The notes: generated by a model from the letters alone, not told the origin. A stretch of DNA of 37,678 bases from JAKPRU01 sp029568995 (GCA_035430965.1 DAOMHQ010000028.1:1-37678), one strand, 5' to 3'; counted from the stretch's first letter, positions 8,850-16,954 are shown. Translations and numbers: made by a program.

Positions 8850-10462
8850 TGTTGTGTGGTGGTCGTTGTGACAGAAGGAACGGAGGCGGAGGCGGCAGAT
8901 AGCAAACATTCGAGGCGCTCGGCGCGGTTTCGGGCAATCCGAAATGAGTCGATGGTGCGATACAGCCTCGCCGCAATCTCGGATTGATTCATTTCCTCCT
9001 CAACACGCGCCAATTGATAAAGAGCATACGTCCGCCAGCGTCCCTGGGGATACTTCTGAATATAAATCGAAAGGCTTTTCTCGGCATTGGTGGTATCACC
9101 TGTTTCATAGTGGCATTGCGCCATGAAATAGAGAATATCCTCCGCCGCCGAAGGAGAACTACTCTCCGAGGCCTTGAGATAGGCCTGCAACGCCTCGCTC
9201 GGATGACCGAGCAACTGGAGAATCCGTGCATTCTGGTAGCTCAGCAGATTTGCATGAGCCTCTTGCCGCTTTTTCAGAAATGCCGGGTCTCGATAGGATG
9301 CGAAAGAATGGAACGGATAATCCCAGATTCCCGCCGGATTTGTAGCTGTACCGTCCTCGATCGTAACCGAATCGGCAACCATTTGCTGGAGCCGGTCCGG
9401 ATCGACATAGACCGAAGGATGGGGAGGCAGAATGCGGATATACGGCTCCAATAGTTGGTACTTCGGGAAGACTCCCTCGGCCTGACAAGCCGCACCGACT
9501 CCCGCGCGAAGATAGCCCTCGAATTGCTCCTTCAAAAGTGCATTGTCAGGTTCCACAAGGAGACGCTGCCGGATCGAGGCCAGGGTTGCCTGCTCGCCTG
9601 TATCTTCAAATGAAACCAGGGAGCCATGGACGGTATCGCATAGAAGCCATCGATCCGACGCACGAATCCCGCACAGGGTATGGCTGGACCGGATCTTGGC
9701 CTCGGTAGCGCCTGCGATCTCCGGTTCTCCAAGCAGAACGATGACCGAGTCCAGCCCCGCCCGTTCACAAAGAAGAGAAAGCACCCACGCCGACCGGTCG
9801 CAGACACCGAATCCGCGCATCAGAACATCTACCGCTCCCACATTGACGACATCCGGCTCCAGAAAGGCAACATGAAGAAAGACCCATTCCAGGAGTCTTT
9901 CGGCTTTCTCCTGATCTGTCATGCACCCTTCGACGAGTCGATCCGCAATACGTTGCATGAAATGACAGCGGCGGAGATATTGAGAATCCTCAACACTGAA
10001 AACCGCACTGTTGACAACGTCGGGTTTGAGGTTCCATCTGGCCTCATGACGGACAAGAACGGGATTGGCTGCGGGAAGAGGAACCCATTTCGCCGCCTGA
10101 GTAAGAAGGGATGCGGATTTCTCATCCTGCCCTATCCAGGCCATCAGTATTCCACGGATAAACAGGTCATGAACGGTATCGGTTGAAATTCCATCCAGCG
10201 CTTTCAAAGCGGCGTCGTATTCGAGGCTGTTTGTCAGCCGGGCGATCTCGACATATTTTTGGGTGTAGGAGGATTCATCGAATACGGCCTTGATATCAAC
10301 TCGAGTAGAATGAGATGGTTGCAGGCGTCTTTCGTTTCGTTCGCGGCCCCAGTAGACAAGAAGCAGAACGGCGACCATCGCACCTAAGCTCAGCAACGGC
10401 AGGAAGATATCTCTCCGGGTTCGCGGCGGGCGTGAGGGACGGTGAGAGTTGTCGGATGACAT
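8846..10462 (-). CDS. Membrane-anchored transglutaminase-like protein with TPR region
   Basis: A 538-residue protein from the ATG at 10462, which has AGGAGG about 10 bases upstream; a longer frame to 10534 is less likely. One membrane segment (about 19-37) anchors it, with the rest probably outside the cytoplasmic membrane. The central part carries a transglutaminase-like papain-fold signature: GFGVCDRSA (C221), SSHTLCG (H261) and LLCDTVHG (D276), a complete Cys-His-Asp triad. Residues about 410-515 are TPR-like helical repeats. The C-terminus is Thr-rich. Such proteins are usually peptidases or peptidoglycan- or protein-modifying enzymes rather than true transglutaminases; the substrate is unknown. 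The gene is convergent with the hybrid kinase and their stop codons overlap by 4 bases. Confidence 0.8.
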   Translation of the reverse strand: MSSDNSHRPSRPPRTRRDIFLPLLSLGAMVAVLLLVYWGRERNERRLQPSHSTRVDIKAVFDESSYTQKYVEIARLTNSLEYDAALKALDGISTDTVHDLFIRGILMAWIGQDEKSASLLTQAAKWVPLPAANPVLVRHEARWNLKPDVVNSAVFSVEDSQYLRRCHFMQRIADRLVEGCMTDQEKAERLLEWVFLHVAFLEPDVVNVGAVDVLMRGFGVCDRSAWVLSLLCERAGLDSVIVLLGEPEIAGATEAKIRSSHTLCGIRASDRWLLCDTVHGSLVSFEDTGEQATLASIRQRLLVEPDNALLKEQFEGYLRAGVGAACQAEGVFPKYQLLEPYIRILPPHPSVYVDPDRLQQMVADSVTIEDGTATNPAGIWDYPFHSFASYRDPAFLKKRQEAHANLLSYQNARILQLLGHPSEALQAYLKASESSSPSAAEDILYFMAQCHYETGDTTNAEKSLSIYIQKYPQGRWRTYALYQLARVEEEMNQSEIAARLYRTIDSFRIARNRAERLECLLSAASASVPSVTTTTTQH

Positions 10463-10617
10463 GGGATGCGCGCCTCCTGGTTCATAATATGAGATTCTGA
10501 GGGCCTTTAGAAGAGATCCGATCCAGCTGGCCATGATGCACGTACAAACGGTTGATGGTGCATTATCGGAACAGGTCCGGAGAAACGATTCCGATGAAAT
10601 TTAGTTACCAAATCCCT

Positions 10618-10646
10618 TTGACGCAAGGACTTGTGCACGGTATAAT
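10618..10646 (+). promoter_or_regulatory. Near-consensus sigma70 promoter for the second hybrid kinase
   Basis: TTGACG (10618-10623), a 17-base spacer, and TATAAT (10641-10646): -35 matches 5 of 6 and -10 matches 6 of 6 at ideal spacing. Expected transcription start is near 10653, giving a leader of about 28 bases to the GTG at 10682. Confidence 0.75.
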
Positions 10647-10681
10647 AGAAAGAAATGTAACAACACCGGGATTGCTGGCCA

Positions 10682-12340
10682 GTGCCTCATCCGTCATATC
10701 TGCACCATTTGGAGGAGCTCAGGAGAGCCATCACGTCAGGGGATGGGGATAAGGCTATCGCCGCCGCCATCGGGTTGGAACAAGTCGCCAAACTGTACCG
10801 TACCCTCCTCGAACAAGCCAACGATGCCATTCTGATTCTGGAACCGGAATCGGGCCGGATACTGGATTGGAATTCCAGGGCGGAAACCCTGCTTGTCCAC
10901 AATGCGGCGAGCTTGGCGAACCTGAGCCTGTGGGATCTCTGTCCCGCGAGTGAGTTGCCTCTCTTACGTCAGGAATTCGATAGAAACCGTATTAATGGAA
11001 ATGTCATAACCTATGAACTTTCAATTATTTGTGGCGATGGGACCCAGCGGTTCGTGGATAGTTCCTCGTCGTTGATCGAGTTCGGAGGCCGAAGTGTGGT
11101 TCAGGCGATATTGAGGGATGTCTCGGAACGAGTCCGCTTGAAGGAAGAAGCCGAGAACTATGCCAGAGAATTAGAGGACAAGAACGAGGAATTGGCGCGG
11201 GCACAGCGATTGAAGTCGGAATTTCTGGCCTCCATGTCACACGACCTGCTCACCCCGGTGGAAGCTATCCAGGGAGACTGCGGGATTCTGTTGGATGATG
11301 AGCTTCACGATTCATTGGCCCCATCCCAGCGCAAAATCATCTTGCACAAGATGGAGAACAATGCCTCTCATTTGAGATCGTTGATTGCCCGGTTGCTGGA
11401 GTTGTCCCGGCTGGAGGCGGGAGCGGTTTCGGTTCTGAACGAGGATGTGGATCTTGTTTCCCTGGTGCATGAGGAATTCGAGCCTTATCGCAGTGTTCTG
11501 TCGGCTAGGGGATTGCGAGGCGATGTCCTTTCCGAAGACCGATGTATTGTCTGCCGGACGGACCCGGTGAAATTGGGCAACATTGTCCGTGTGCTGATTG
11601 GGAATGCAGCCAAGTTTACGGAACGGGGCGAAGTCACGGTTTCGATCCGAGTGGATGGAACAACGGCGGTTTTGGCGGTGCGAGATACCGGGATCGGGAT
11701 TGAGCATGAGTATCTCGAAGACATCTTCGGGATCTTTCGGACTCATCAGAGATCGTTCACCCGTCGCGACCTTGGCCCGGCCCTGGGGCTGTCAATGGTG
11801 AAGAAGTTTTCGGATCTTCTGGGTGTACAGATCGGGATCGAGACCCAGGTCGGGCGCGGGACCGTATTCACACTTCGTCTGCCCGGGACGGTTCTTCGGG
11901 TGCAACCGTTCGCAGAGGAATCCGGTTCATCAGGCGGCAACGGCATCCCCGACGCATTGGTGGTGGATGATGACCGATATACGGTGGAGATGCTGAGCGA
12001 GTTTTTGGAGTGTGTCGGCCACTGTCGAGTTCGGAAAGCCTATTCGGGTGTGGATGCTCAATTGCGACTAACCGAACAGCGTCCCGACTTTCTGTTTGTC
12101 GACCTGATGCTTCCCCAGATCAACGGGGAACGGATTCTCCATTATTGCGAAAACATGTGGGGAAAGAACGCGGTCACCCAGATTGTCGTCACCGGAAAGA
12201 TCCTGACCTCCGAGGAGCGTCGTCGCCTCCTGGAACGCGCAGCCGCTGTGATCGACAAGCGAAACCTGCGGACGGATGTCCTTCGGAATCTGCTCTCTTC
12301 TGTCCTGAACCTGGATCAGAGCGCCGTTCCTGCGCATTAG
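10682..12340 (+). CDS. Cytoplasmic PAS-domain hybrid histidine kinase with receiver
   Basis: A 552-residue soluble kinase. The GTG at 10682 is chosen because the reading frame opens there just after a strong promoter; no clear ribosome-binding site is visible. PAS at about 37-150, coiled linker, HisKA with SMSHDLLTP (H187), HATPase with GNAAKF (N308) and DTGIGI, then a receiver (about 424-545) with acidic DDD at 429-431 and acceptor D474 in FVDLMLP. Two oddities: the ATP-lid glycine box reads GPALGLS instead of the usual GTGLGL, and the receiver has VIDKRN where Lys-Pro is normal. No cognate output gene is adjacent. Input and output remain unknown. Confidence 0.9.
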   Translation: MPHPSYLHHLEELRRAITSGDGDKAIAAAIGLEQVAKLYRTLLEQANDAILILEPESGRILDWNSRAETLLVHNAASLANLSLWDLCPASELPLLRQEFDRNRINGNVITYELSIICGDGTQRFVDSSSSLIEFGGRSVVQAILRDVSERVRLKEEAENYARELEDKNEELARAQRLKSEFLASMSHDLLTPVEAIQGDCGILLDDELHDSLAPSQRKIILHKMENNASHLRSLIARLLELSRLEAGAVSVLNEDVDLVSLVHEEFEPYRSVLSARGLRGDVLSEDRCIVCRTDPVKLGNIVRVLIGNAAKFTERGEVTVSIRVDGTTAVLAVRDTGIGIEHEYLEDIFGIFRTHQRSFTRRDLGPALGLSMVKKFSDLLGVQIGIETQVGRGTVFTLRLPGTVLRVQPFAEESGSSGGNGIPDALVVDDDRYTVEMLSEFLECVGHCRVRKAYSGVDAQLRLTEQRPDFLFVDLMLPQINGERILHYCENMWGKNAVTQIVVTGKILTSEERRRLLERAAAVIDKRNLRTDVLRNLLSSVLNLDQSAVPAH

Positions 12341-12398
12341 CGTGTGCTCACCCTGCGGTCCATCTCGAAGATCCCCCCCCCAGGGGCCTGAAAGAAGT

Positions 12399-12440
12399 GT
12401 GGACAAAGTGGACTGTGTGGACAGGGTGGACGGGGGGACG
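12399..12440. repeat. Tandem 9-nt repeat (GTGGACNNN), copy 1
   Basis: Four GTGGAC units spaced exactly 9 bases apart, ending in a G-rich run. Similar blocks lie at 21866-21890 and 26856-26888. The gap 12341-12552 that holds it shows no gene. Confidence 0.65.
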
Positions 12441-12552
12441 TCTGCAAGGAGTTTAAAGGCAAGCCTTTCGTCCCAATTCGCTCCGGGAGGGAGAGGGTTG
12501 GAATGATGGATTTTACGGTGGGACAGGCGTCTCTGTGGGAGGTCGCCGTCTC

Positions 12553-13353
12553 TCACCCTCCAATCCCACCCCCCAGCGGAACCGCGCCGCCAAAATGCCC
12601 GATATCGCCCCCGCTGATCACACCGTTTGACGGCGAATAGACTGTGTCTTGGATGCAGGGAATCGGCAAAGTCCGCATCTCGGGAAACGGCAAATACACC
12701 AGGGCCGAGTCCACACGGTCCGGTCCGATACTCGCAACCAGGTAGGCATCCCGATCCAATTTCGGATTCGCCTGCCACAGGCTGAACAGCTGGTAGGGAA
12801 CATAAACATAGCTGTTTCGAGGCAACGGTTGATTGGTGACGAATCTGTTTTCTTCCAGCCCAGTCGGAGCCGGGGCTTCCTCAACAGGACCGAAAGGATC
12901 TTTTACCGATGGGGACGACAGGTACGCAACCGGCGTCGTCAGCATGGGGGCAATGGTCTGGGCAAAGAAGCTGTGCTCGTCCGCAAAACGCTGGGGAAAT
13001 CGGTTGTGATCGAGATGGTACTGATGGACGGCCTGCCCGATTGTCCGCAGATCCATCTTGCACTGAGCAACCCTGGCTCTCAATTGAGCGGACAGGAAAT
13101 TGGGAATGGCGATCCCCGCCAGAATGCCGATGATCGCTACAACAATCAGCAGCTCGATCAGAGTGAATCCGACTCGCTCACTCGATGCCGTTCTTGCGGG
13201 CGCGACTCCGGCAGGCCCGGTATTTTGGAAGAGAGAGCGCCTCTTCCCAGGAGGAGTACCCGTTTCGTCATCGCGAGTTTCGGCTCCTGAGTCTGCGAAG
13301 GAGCCGAAACGTGGCGATCTCGTGCCTGTGCGCTTCAACGATGAGATTCCCAC
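12553..13353 (-). CDS. Prepilin-type N-terminal cleavage/methylation protein (pseudopilin-like)
   Basis: The class III prepilin signature GFTLIELLIVVAIIGILAG is present, so a prepilin peptidase should cut after the Gly and methylate the Phe. The mature part is about 204 residues and has the pseudopilin-style stretch with QYHLDHNRFP, then a Gly-rich end. The leader is abnormal: between the signature and 13455 there is no ATG, and the only in-frame start with a good ribosome-binding site is GTG at 13353, preceded by GAGGAG 9 bases upstream. Both lie inside a 112-bp dispersed repeat. This gives a 62-residue leader rather than the usual 6-30. The frame remains open to 13467, overlapping the FecR gene. 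Function in type II secretion or pili is inferred; no other pilus gene is near. Confidence 0.7.
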   Translation of the reverse strand: MGISSLKRTGTRSPRFGSFADSGAETRDDETGTPPGKRRSLFQNTGPAGVAPARTASSERVGFTLIELLIVVAIIGILAGIAIPNFLSAQLRARVAQCKMDLRTIGQAVHQYHLDHNRFPQRFADEHSFFAQTIAPMLTTPVAYLSSPSVKDPFGPVEEAPAPTGLEENRFVTNQPLPRNSYVYVPYQLFSLWQANPKLDRDAYLVASIGPDRVDSALVYLPFPEMRTLPIPCIQDTVYSPSNGVISGGDIGHFGGAVPLGGGIGG

Positions 13354-13377
13354 GTCGCTTCGCTCCTCGGAATGACG
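13266..13377. repeat. 112-bp dispersed inverted repeat inside the prepilin 5' end
   Basis: Ends are near-inverse: CGTCATCGCGAG at 13266-13277 and CTCGGAATGACG at 13366-13377. Internal stems also pair (GTTTCGGCTCC with GGAGCCGAAAC; GATCTCG with the later GAGATTC). It is related to the elements at 15280-15340 and 31590-31693, sharing GAGCGAAGCG and GAGATCGCCACG. It reads in frame through the start region of the prepilin gene. Confidence 0.75.
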
Positions 13378-13402
13378 GGTGCGGGCGATCTTTCTCAGCA
13401 GA

Positions 13403-14362
13403 TTATCGCAATGGGGCTGCGAGAGACGGATAGTATTTCTTGAGATCGTACTCATTCCTTTTCTCAACCAGCTTCTCCCGAAGATCCAGCAGTTCTCGGA
13501 GGTGTTGCGGCGACCGTTTCACCGGCCCCCGGCCCGAAGAGATGGCCGCTTCCTCTCCATCGGAGAGTACGGCTCGGCCCTCTTGTCCATCCACCACGAC
13601 CCGGCCACCGGCCACCGCCACCGAGCATTCATCGGCGTTCGAGTCCACGTAAATCCCGAACGAGGTTCCCAGGACACGAACGGACCCATAGGACGGAATC
13701 TCTATCGTGAATTCCGTTTCCCCTGGCTTAACCTCGAACCAGGCCATTCCCGATTTCAGCTCGACATGCCGTTCACGGGAGAAAGACACCTCGGAGAATG
13801 TCCCAAGGTAGACGGATGAGTGGTCGGAGAGAGTCACGATTGCCTCGCCATCCGTGGCGGTGCGGACATTGCTTCCGTGCCGAACCGATCTGCCATCCGT
13901 AGCCAATGACCATGGGGCGGAGCCATGAGCCGTGTGTACCGCCCCCATCACAAAATTCATTTTCCCCAATCGAGTCGAATAATCCCGAACGCCCCAGTAG
14001 ACACCGACTGCCGCCAGAACAATCACCGCCATCCCGATCGCCCACCCCCACGATGCGGCAGGGACCGCCCGGGGCGCTCGCAAGGAACGCAGAAACGGGT
14101 TGGCGAACCAGTCGGCCTGCGCGCGCGTGACGGCCCGCTGTTTTTCTTTCAGGGCCTGATGTGTGAGGCGGTCATAGAATCCATCTTTCGGAGTCCATGG
14201 TTCCCGGGAACGCAGTAGATTCAATGTACCCGTGAGGATTGCCTGTTCTTTCCGGCAGGATTCACAATGCCGCAGATGCTCCGCAAGATCCCGGGAGACC
14301 GCGCCCGAACCGGACGCGGCCATGGACTCCATTTCATTTTGTGCGGTGCGGCAGTTCATCAT
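13403..14362 (-). CDS. FecR-family anti-sigma factor with zinc-finger N-terminus
   Basis: A 319-residue single-pass membrane protein that should hold the adjacent ECF sigma factor inactive until a surface signal arrives. The N-terminus has C4 and an HxxxCxxC zinc-binding anti-sigma motif (H29, C33, C36). A membrane segment follows at about 103-123, then a periplasmic FecR domain (about 145-245) with repeated beta-strand patterns such as SDHSSVYLGTFSEVSF. The C-terminal 70 residues are charged and helical. The gene starts with a double ATG 26 bases after the sigma factor's stop, so the two are almost certainly co-transcribed. No TonB-dependent transducer gene is seen nearby, which sets it apart from classical fec systems. 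Confidence 0.88.
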   Translation of the reverse strand: MMNCRTAQNEMESMAASGSGAVSRDLAEHLRHCESCRKEQAILTGTLNLLRSREPWTPKDGFYDRLTHQALKEKQRAVTRAQADWFANPFLRSLRAPRAVPAASWGWAIGMAVIVLAAVGVYWGVRDYSTRLGKMNFVMGAVHTAHGSAPWSLATDGRSVRHGSNVRTATDGEAIVTLSDHSSVYLGTFSEVSFSRERHVELKSGMAWFEVKPGETEFTIEIPSYGSVRVLGTSFGIYVDSNADECSVAVAGGRVVVDGQEGRAVLSDGEEAAISSGRGPVKRSPQHLRELLDLREKLVEKRNEYDLKKYYPSLAAPLR

Positions 14363-14388
14363 CTGCTTTTTCGTCGGTCCCGGAGTGC

Positions 14389-14949
14389 TTATTTCGGCAG
14401 CCAGGACTCGTCGATTCCTTCTCGTTGAAGTGCTATCCGAAGTTGTCGGATTCCACGATGGACTCGTGTATTGACTGTGGCGACCGGGATCGCCAGGAGC
14501 GTGGACGCTTCCTCCCCGGAGTATCCCTGGAGCAGGCGGAGAATCACTGCATCGCGATAGTCCGGCTGGATGCGGGACAGGGCACGGTTGATTCGCTCCG
14601 CCAGATCCGCTGCGACCGAACTCTCGCGAGGAGTCGGCTCTTCTGCAGACAGTTCGATCCCATCGACCTCGGCGATTTCATCCAGGGATGAATGGAGCCG
14701 CCTTTCCTTGCGCTTAAGTTCTTTGTACGCCAGGTTGCGGGCGATGCGGAAGATCCACGGTGCCAGCGGTGCGTTCTCACGGAAGGTATGATGGCTTCGA
14801 AACGCAGCGAAGAACGCCTCCTGGGCGAGATCCTCGGCGGTATCGGAGCTCCCAACCAGGTGCGCCAGGAAATTCGCGATTGGCCCGAAATACTCTTCCG
14901 CGGCACGTCGAAACGCCCAGATTTCTCCGCGCCGAAACGCTCGGGCCAT
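14389..14949 (-). CDS. ECF-type RNA polymerase sigma factor
   Basis: A 186-residue sigma70-family extracytoplasmic-function factor. Region 2 is clear: NFLAHLVGSSDTAEDLAQEAFFAAF, followed by APWIFRIARNLAYKELKR. Region 4 has the helix-turn-helix in GYSGEEASTLLAIPVATVNTRVHRGIRQLR. The ATG at 14949 gives the normal family length; the frame is open much further upstream (to 15189), but that part has no conserved content. A GTG at 14976 is a possible alternative. It heads a unit with the anti-sigma gene 26 bp downstream. Its target promoters are unknown. Confidence 0.9.
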   Translation of the reverse strand: MARAFRRGEIWAFRRAAEEYFGPIANFLAHLVGSSDTAEDLAQEAFFAAFRSHHTFRENAPLAPWIFRIARNLAYKELKRKERRLHSSLDEIAEVDGIELSAEEPTPRESSVAADLAERINRALSRIQPDYRDAVILRLLQGYSGEEASTLLAIPVATVNTRVHRGIRQLRIALQREGIDESWLPK

Positions 14950-15279
14950 ATCGCCTGTCTCTTCTTTGGATATCACCACCGGCCAACCCCATCTCCAAAA
15001 CCTGATTGACCTATTCTGCCCCGTCATCGGGGCCGACACAACATACCTCACCGCGCTCCGGACATCTTCGAAAACCGTACCGATCCTCCACCAGGGCAGG
15101 GAAACTGTCCCCTCTCCGGAGCGCCCATTCCCGTACACCGTATTCAATCCGGTTCCGTACACAATACAATCCACCTTTCTATCTCCCATTAGGCGTTTGG
15201 AAACCGTTTTGTTCCCGATTTCTTGAGAGATGGGTCAAAAATGAGGAAAGAAGCGCCACGGTCAGGGAGATGTCCGGGG

Positions 15280-15340
15280 GAGCGAAGCGGTGCAATCTCG
15301 TTGTTCGAACGAGCAAGCCTGAGATCGCCACGTCGCGGAG
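15280..15340. repeat. Degenerate copy of the dispersed inverted repeat
   Basis: Matches the flgA-flgH copy closely over about 60 bases: GAGCGAAGCG, GCAATCTCG, GTTCGAACG, GCAAGCC, GAGATCGCCACGTCGC. The outer CGTCATTGCGAG ends are lost or unrecognisable here. Confidence 0.65.
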
Positions 15341-15370
15341 TCTTGTGCTATGCGGTCAACCCCCACCTTG

Positions 15371-15393
15371 CCTCCCCCGATCTTCGGGGGAGG
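15371..15393. repeat. 10-bp-stem hairpin repeat, copy 2
   Basis: Identical over 23 bases to 3415-3437 (CCTCCCCCGA, loop TCT, TCGGGGGAGG), with the same CCCCACCT on its left. Confidence 0.7.
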
Positions 15394-15479
15394 AATCCAT
15401 CCCCCACCGGACCTGTCACGCCTACTCCAGCTCTCCTTCCATCCCCCTCTTCAATCCGCAATCCACAATCTACCTGCCC

Positions 15480-16127
15480 CTATTTCACAACATCGAACTC
15501 GAACTGGTAATTGACTTTGCGGTAGGTGACCCGGAGGGTATCGGGACTGGATCCCGGCTCGTCCTTTTCCTTGATCAGCCGGGTGACGAGGAGCCGGACA
15601 TAAGTTGTGTTGCCGATCCGGCAGGGGAAAAAGAAACAGCCGCGTATTTGAGATCGCGGCAGAATGGACACAGGGGTTGTCGGGAAATTCCGGTCCGTGT
15701 AACTCGCGTTCTCTGGGATCGTAATCGGAACGGTTGTGCCGAATCCGCCCCAGGGACGTCCATAGAAGATACTTCCCGTGCTCCAGGCGTATGTCCGTAC
15801 ACGCACTTCATGGACGACCATGCTTTGATATTGATTTCCCATCCCGTCGGTCAAGACCGCGCGATCAATCAGCAGCTCGACCTCCTGCGGACCGGGATTG
15901 TGGGCAATGACATCAAAAGTCACCAGCTCGCTTCCACTTCCCGACGGGTTTCGTCCCTGGGAAATTTCCAGCACAATGCCTTCTTTCTCGACCACTTGCA
16001 CGGAACCGTCCCCGGAAGTTCTTGCTTCCGGCAGCGGCGCCGGTTTCAGCCTTGGGGTGGCACATCCCTGGCCCATGAAACACAGAATCGGGAGGATGAG
16101 AACTGTGAGGAATTTCTGTCTGTTCAT
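15480..16127 (-). CDS. Lipoprotein of unknown function
   Basis: A 215-residue protein with a signal sequence and a cysteine at 22 in GQGC-AT, a fair lipobox, so it is probably lipid-anchored. From about residue 45 it reads as a beta-rich domain (VVEKEGIVLEIS, ELVTFDVIAHNPGPQEVELLI), similar in feel to late-embryogenesis/WHy- or FxLYD-type sandwich folds on secreted proteins. I do not recognise a specific family. AGGG precedes the ATG by about 5 bases. It is divergent from the PurH-domain gene and 530 bp upstream of the ECF gene on the same strand. Role unknown. Confidence 0.75.
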   Translation of the reverse strand: MNRQKFLTVLILPILCFMGQGCATPRLKPAPLPEARTSGDGSVQVVEKEGIVLEISQGRNPSGSGSELVTFDVIAHNPGPQEVELLIDRAVLTDGMGNQYQSMVVHEVRVRTYAWSTGSIFYGRPWGGFGTTVPITIPENASYTDRNFPTTPVSILPRSQIRGCFFFPCRIGNTTYVRLLVTRLIKEKDEPGSSPDTLRVTYRKVNYQFEFDVVK

Positions 16128-16325
16128 GAAAACCCTGCCTCATTCGTGACAAGATCGGGTCTGTCGTGGTATCCTTGTTCTGATTTTATCGTGAAGTGAT
16201 CGAAAGTTCCTGGGGAATCTCCATTGAATACGATTCATTGGAAAGCGAATCAACCCCGGGATTTTTCATACTTCGCGGGACCCATCTCAATCAAGAAGAA
16301 CAGAACCGACCAGGAGAGTGGGGCA

Positions 16326-16937
16326 TTGGATCGACGAAAAGTCAAACGTGCCATATTGAGCGTCTCGGATAAGACCGGAATTGTGGAATTGGCAAGAGGG
16401 CTAAACGAACTTCAGGTTCAGATTATCTCCACCGGCGGGACCGCCAGGACATTGAGTCAGGCAGGAGTCGAGGTGACCCAGATCAGCGATTACACCGGAT
16501 CGCCGGAGATTCTCGGCGGTCGGGTCAAGACCCTGCATCCCAAGGTCCATGGCGGTATCCTGTTTCGACGAGAGGACCAGGCCCAGATGCATGAGGCGGT
16601 TCAGCATGGCATTCCGCCTATCGACCTGGTGGTTGTCAATCTGTATCCGTTTCAGCGGACGATTTTGCGTGAGAATGTGACCTTGGAGGAGGCGATTGAG
16701 AATATCGACATCGGCGGTCCGACCATGATCCGCAGCGCAGCCAAGAACCACGAAGGTGTGGCCGTTCTGGTCAATCCGGCGGAATATGGACCGATCCTGG
16801 CCGAAATGCGCGAGTACGATGCCACATTGAGTTTGCTGACTCGCCGTCGTCTTGCCGTGGAAGCGTTCCGGCACACGGCGGAATACGATACGGCGATTCA
16901 TTCGTATCTCTCTACGATTCTTGAGAAACAGACTTAA
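16326..16937 (+). CDS. purH: Stand-alone IMP cyclohydrolase domain (PurH N-terminal part)
   Basis: A 203-residue protein matching only the N-terminal, MGS-like IMP cyclohydrolase half of PurH, which closes FAICAR to IMP in the last step of purine synthesis. Family marks: KRAILSVSDKTG, IISTGGTA, GGRVKTLHPKVHGGIL, NLYPF and NIDIGGPTMIRSAAKN. It ends with FRHTAEYDTAIHSYL, exactly where the domain ends in bifunctional PurH, then a stop, so it looks like a natural single-domain protein. The TTG at 16326 is chosen because AGGAGA lies 8 bases before it and family similarity begins right there; an ATG at 16224 would add 34 unrelated residues. The AICAR transformylase half does not follow. Confidence 0.88.
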   Translation: MDRRKVKRAILSVSDKTGIVELARGLNELQVQIISTGGTARTLSQAGVEVTQISDYTGSPEILGGRVKTLHPKVHGGILFRREDQAQMHEAVQHGIPPIDLVVVNLYPFQRTILRENVTLEEAIENIDIGGPTMIRSAAKNHEGVAVLVNPAEYGPILAEMREYDATLSLLTRRRLAVEAFRHTAEYDTAIHSYLSTILEKQT

Positions 16938-16954
16938 TTCGACAAACAACGGAA

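Larger units (their letters stand above)
14950..15479. other. Intergenic region with three kinds of repeat
   Basis: About 530 bases between the ECF gene and the lipoprotein gene. It contains a 6-bp-stem hairpin at 15018-15033 (GCCCCG, loop TCAT, CGGGGC), a degenerate copy of the dispersed repeat at 15280-15340, the 23-base hairpin repeat at 15371-15393 and an ATCCGCAATCCACAATC stretch near 15453. No gene is evident; the long plus-strand frame through it has no recognisable protein. Confidence 0.55.

Noticed and set aside
12399..12440. CRISPR-like short repeats
   Set aside because: The units are contiguous 9-mers without spacers, and no cas gene is present.
15018..15033. GC-rich hairpin upstream of the ECF gene as regulatory element
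   Set aside because: Only a 6-bp stem with no T-run or conserved context; no basis for calling a function.
15006..16199. 397-codon open frame on the plus strand
   Set aside because: Runs through repeat DNA and antisense to the lipoprotein gene, whose signal peptide and lipobox are convincing. The translation has no recognisable domain and unnatural composition.
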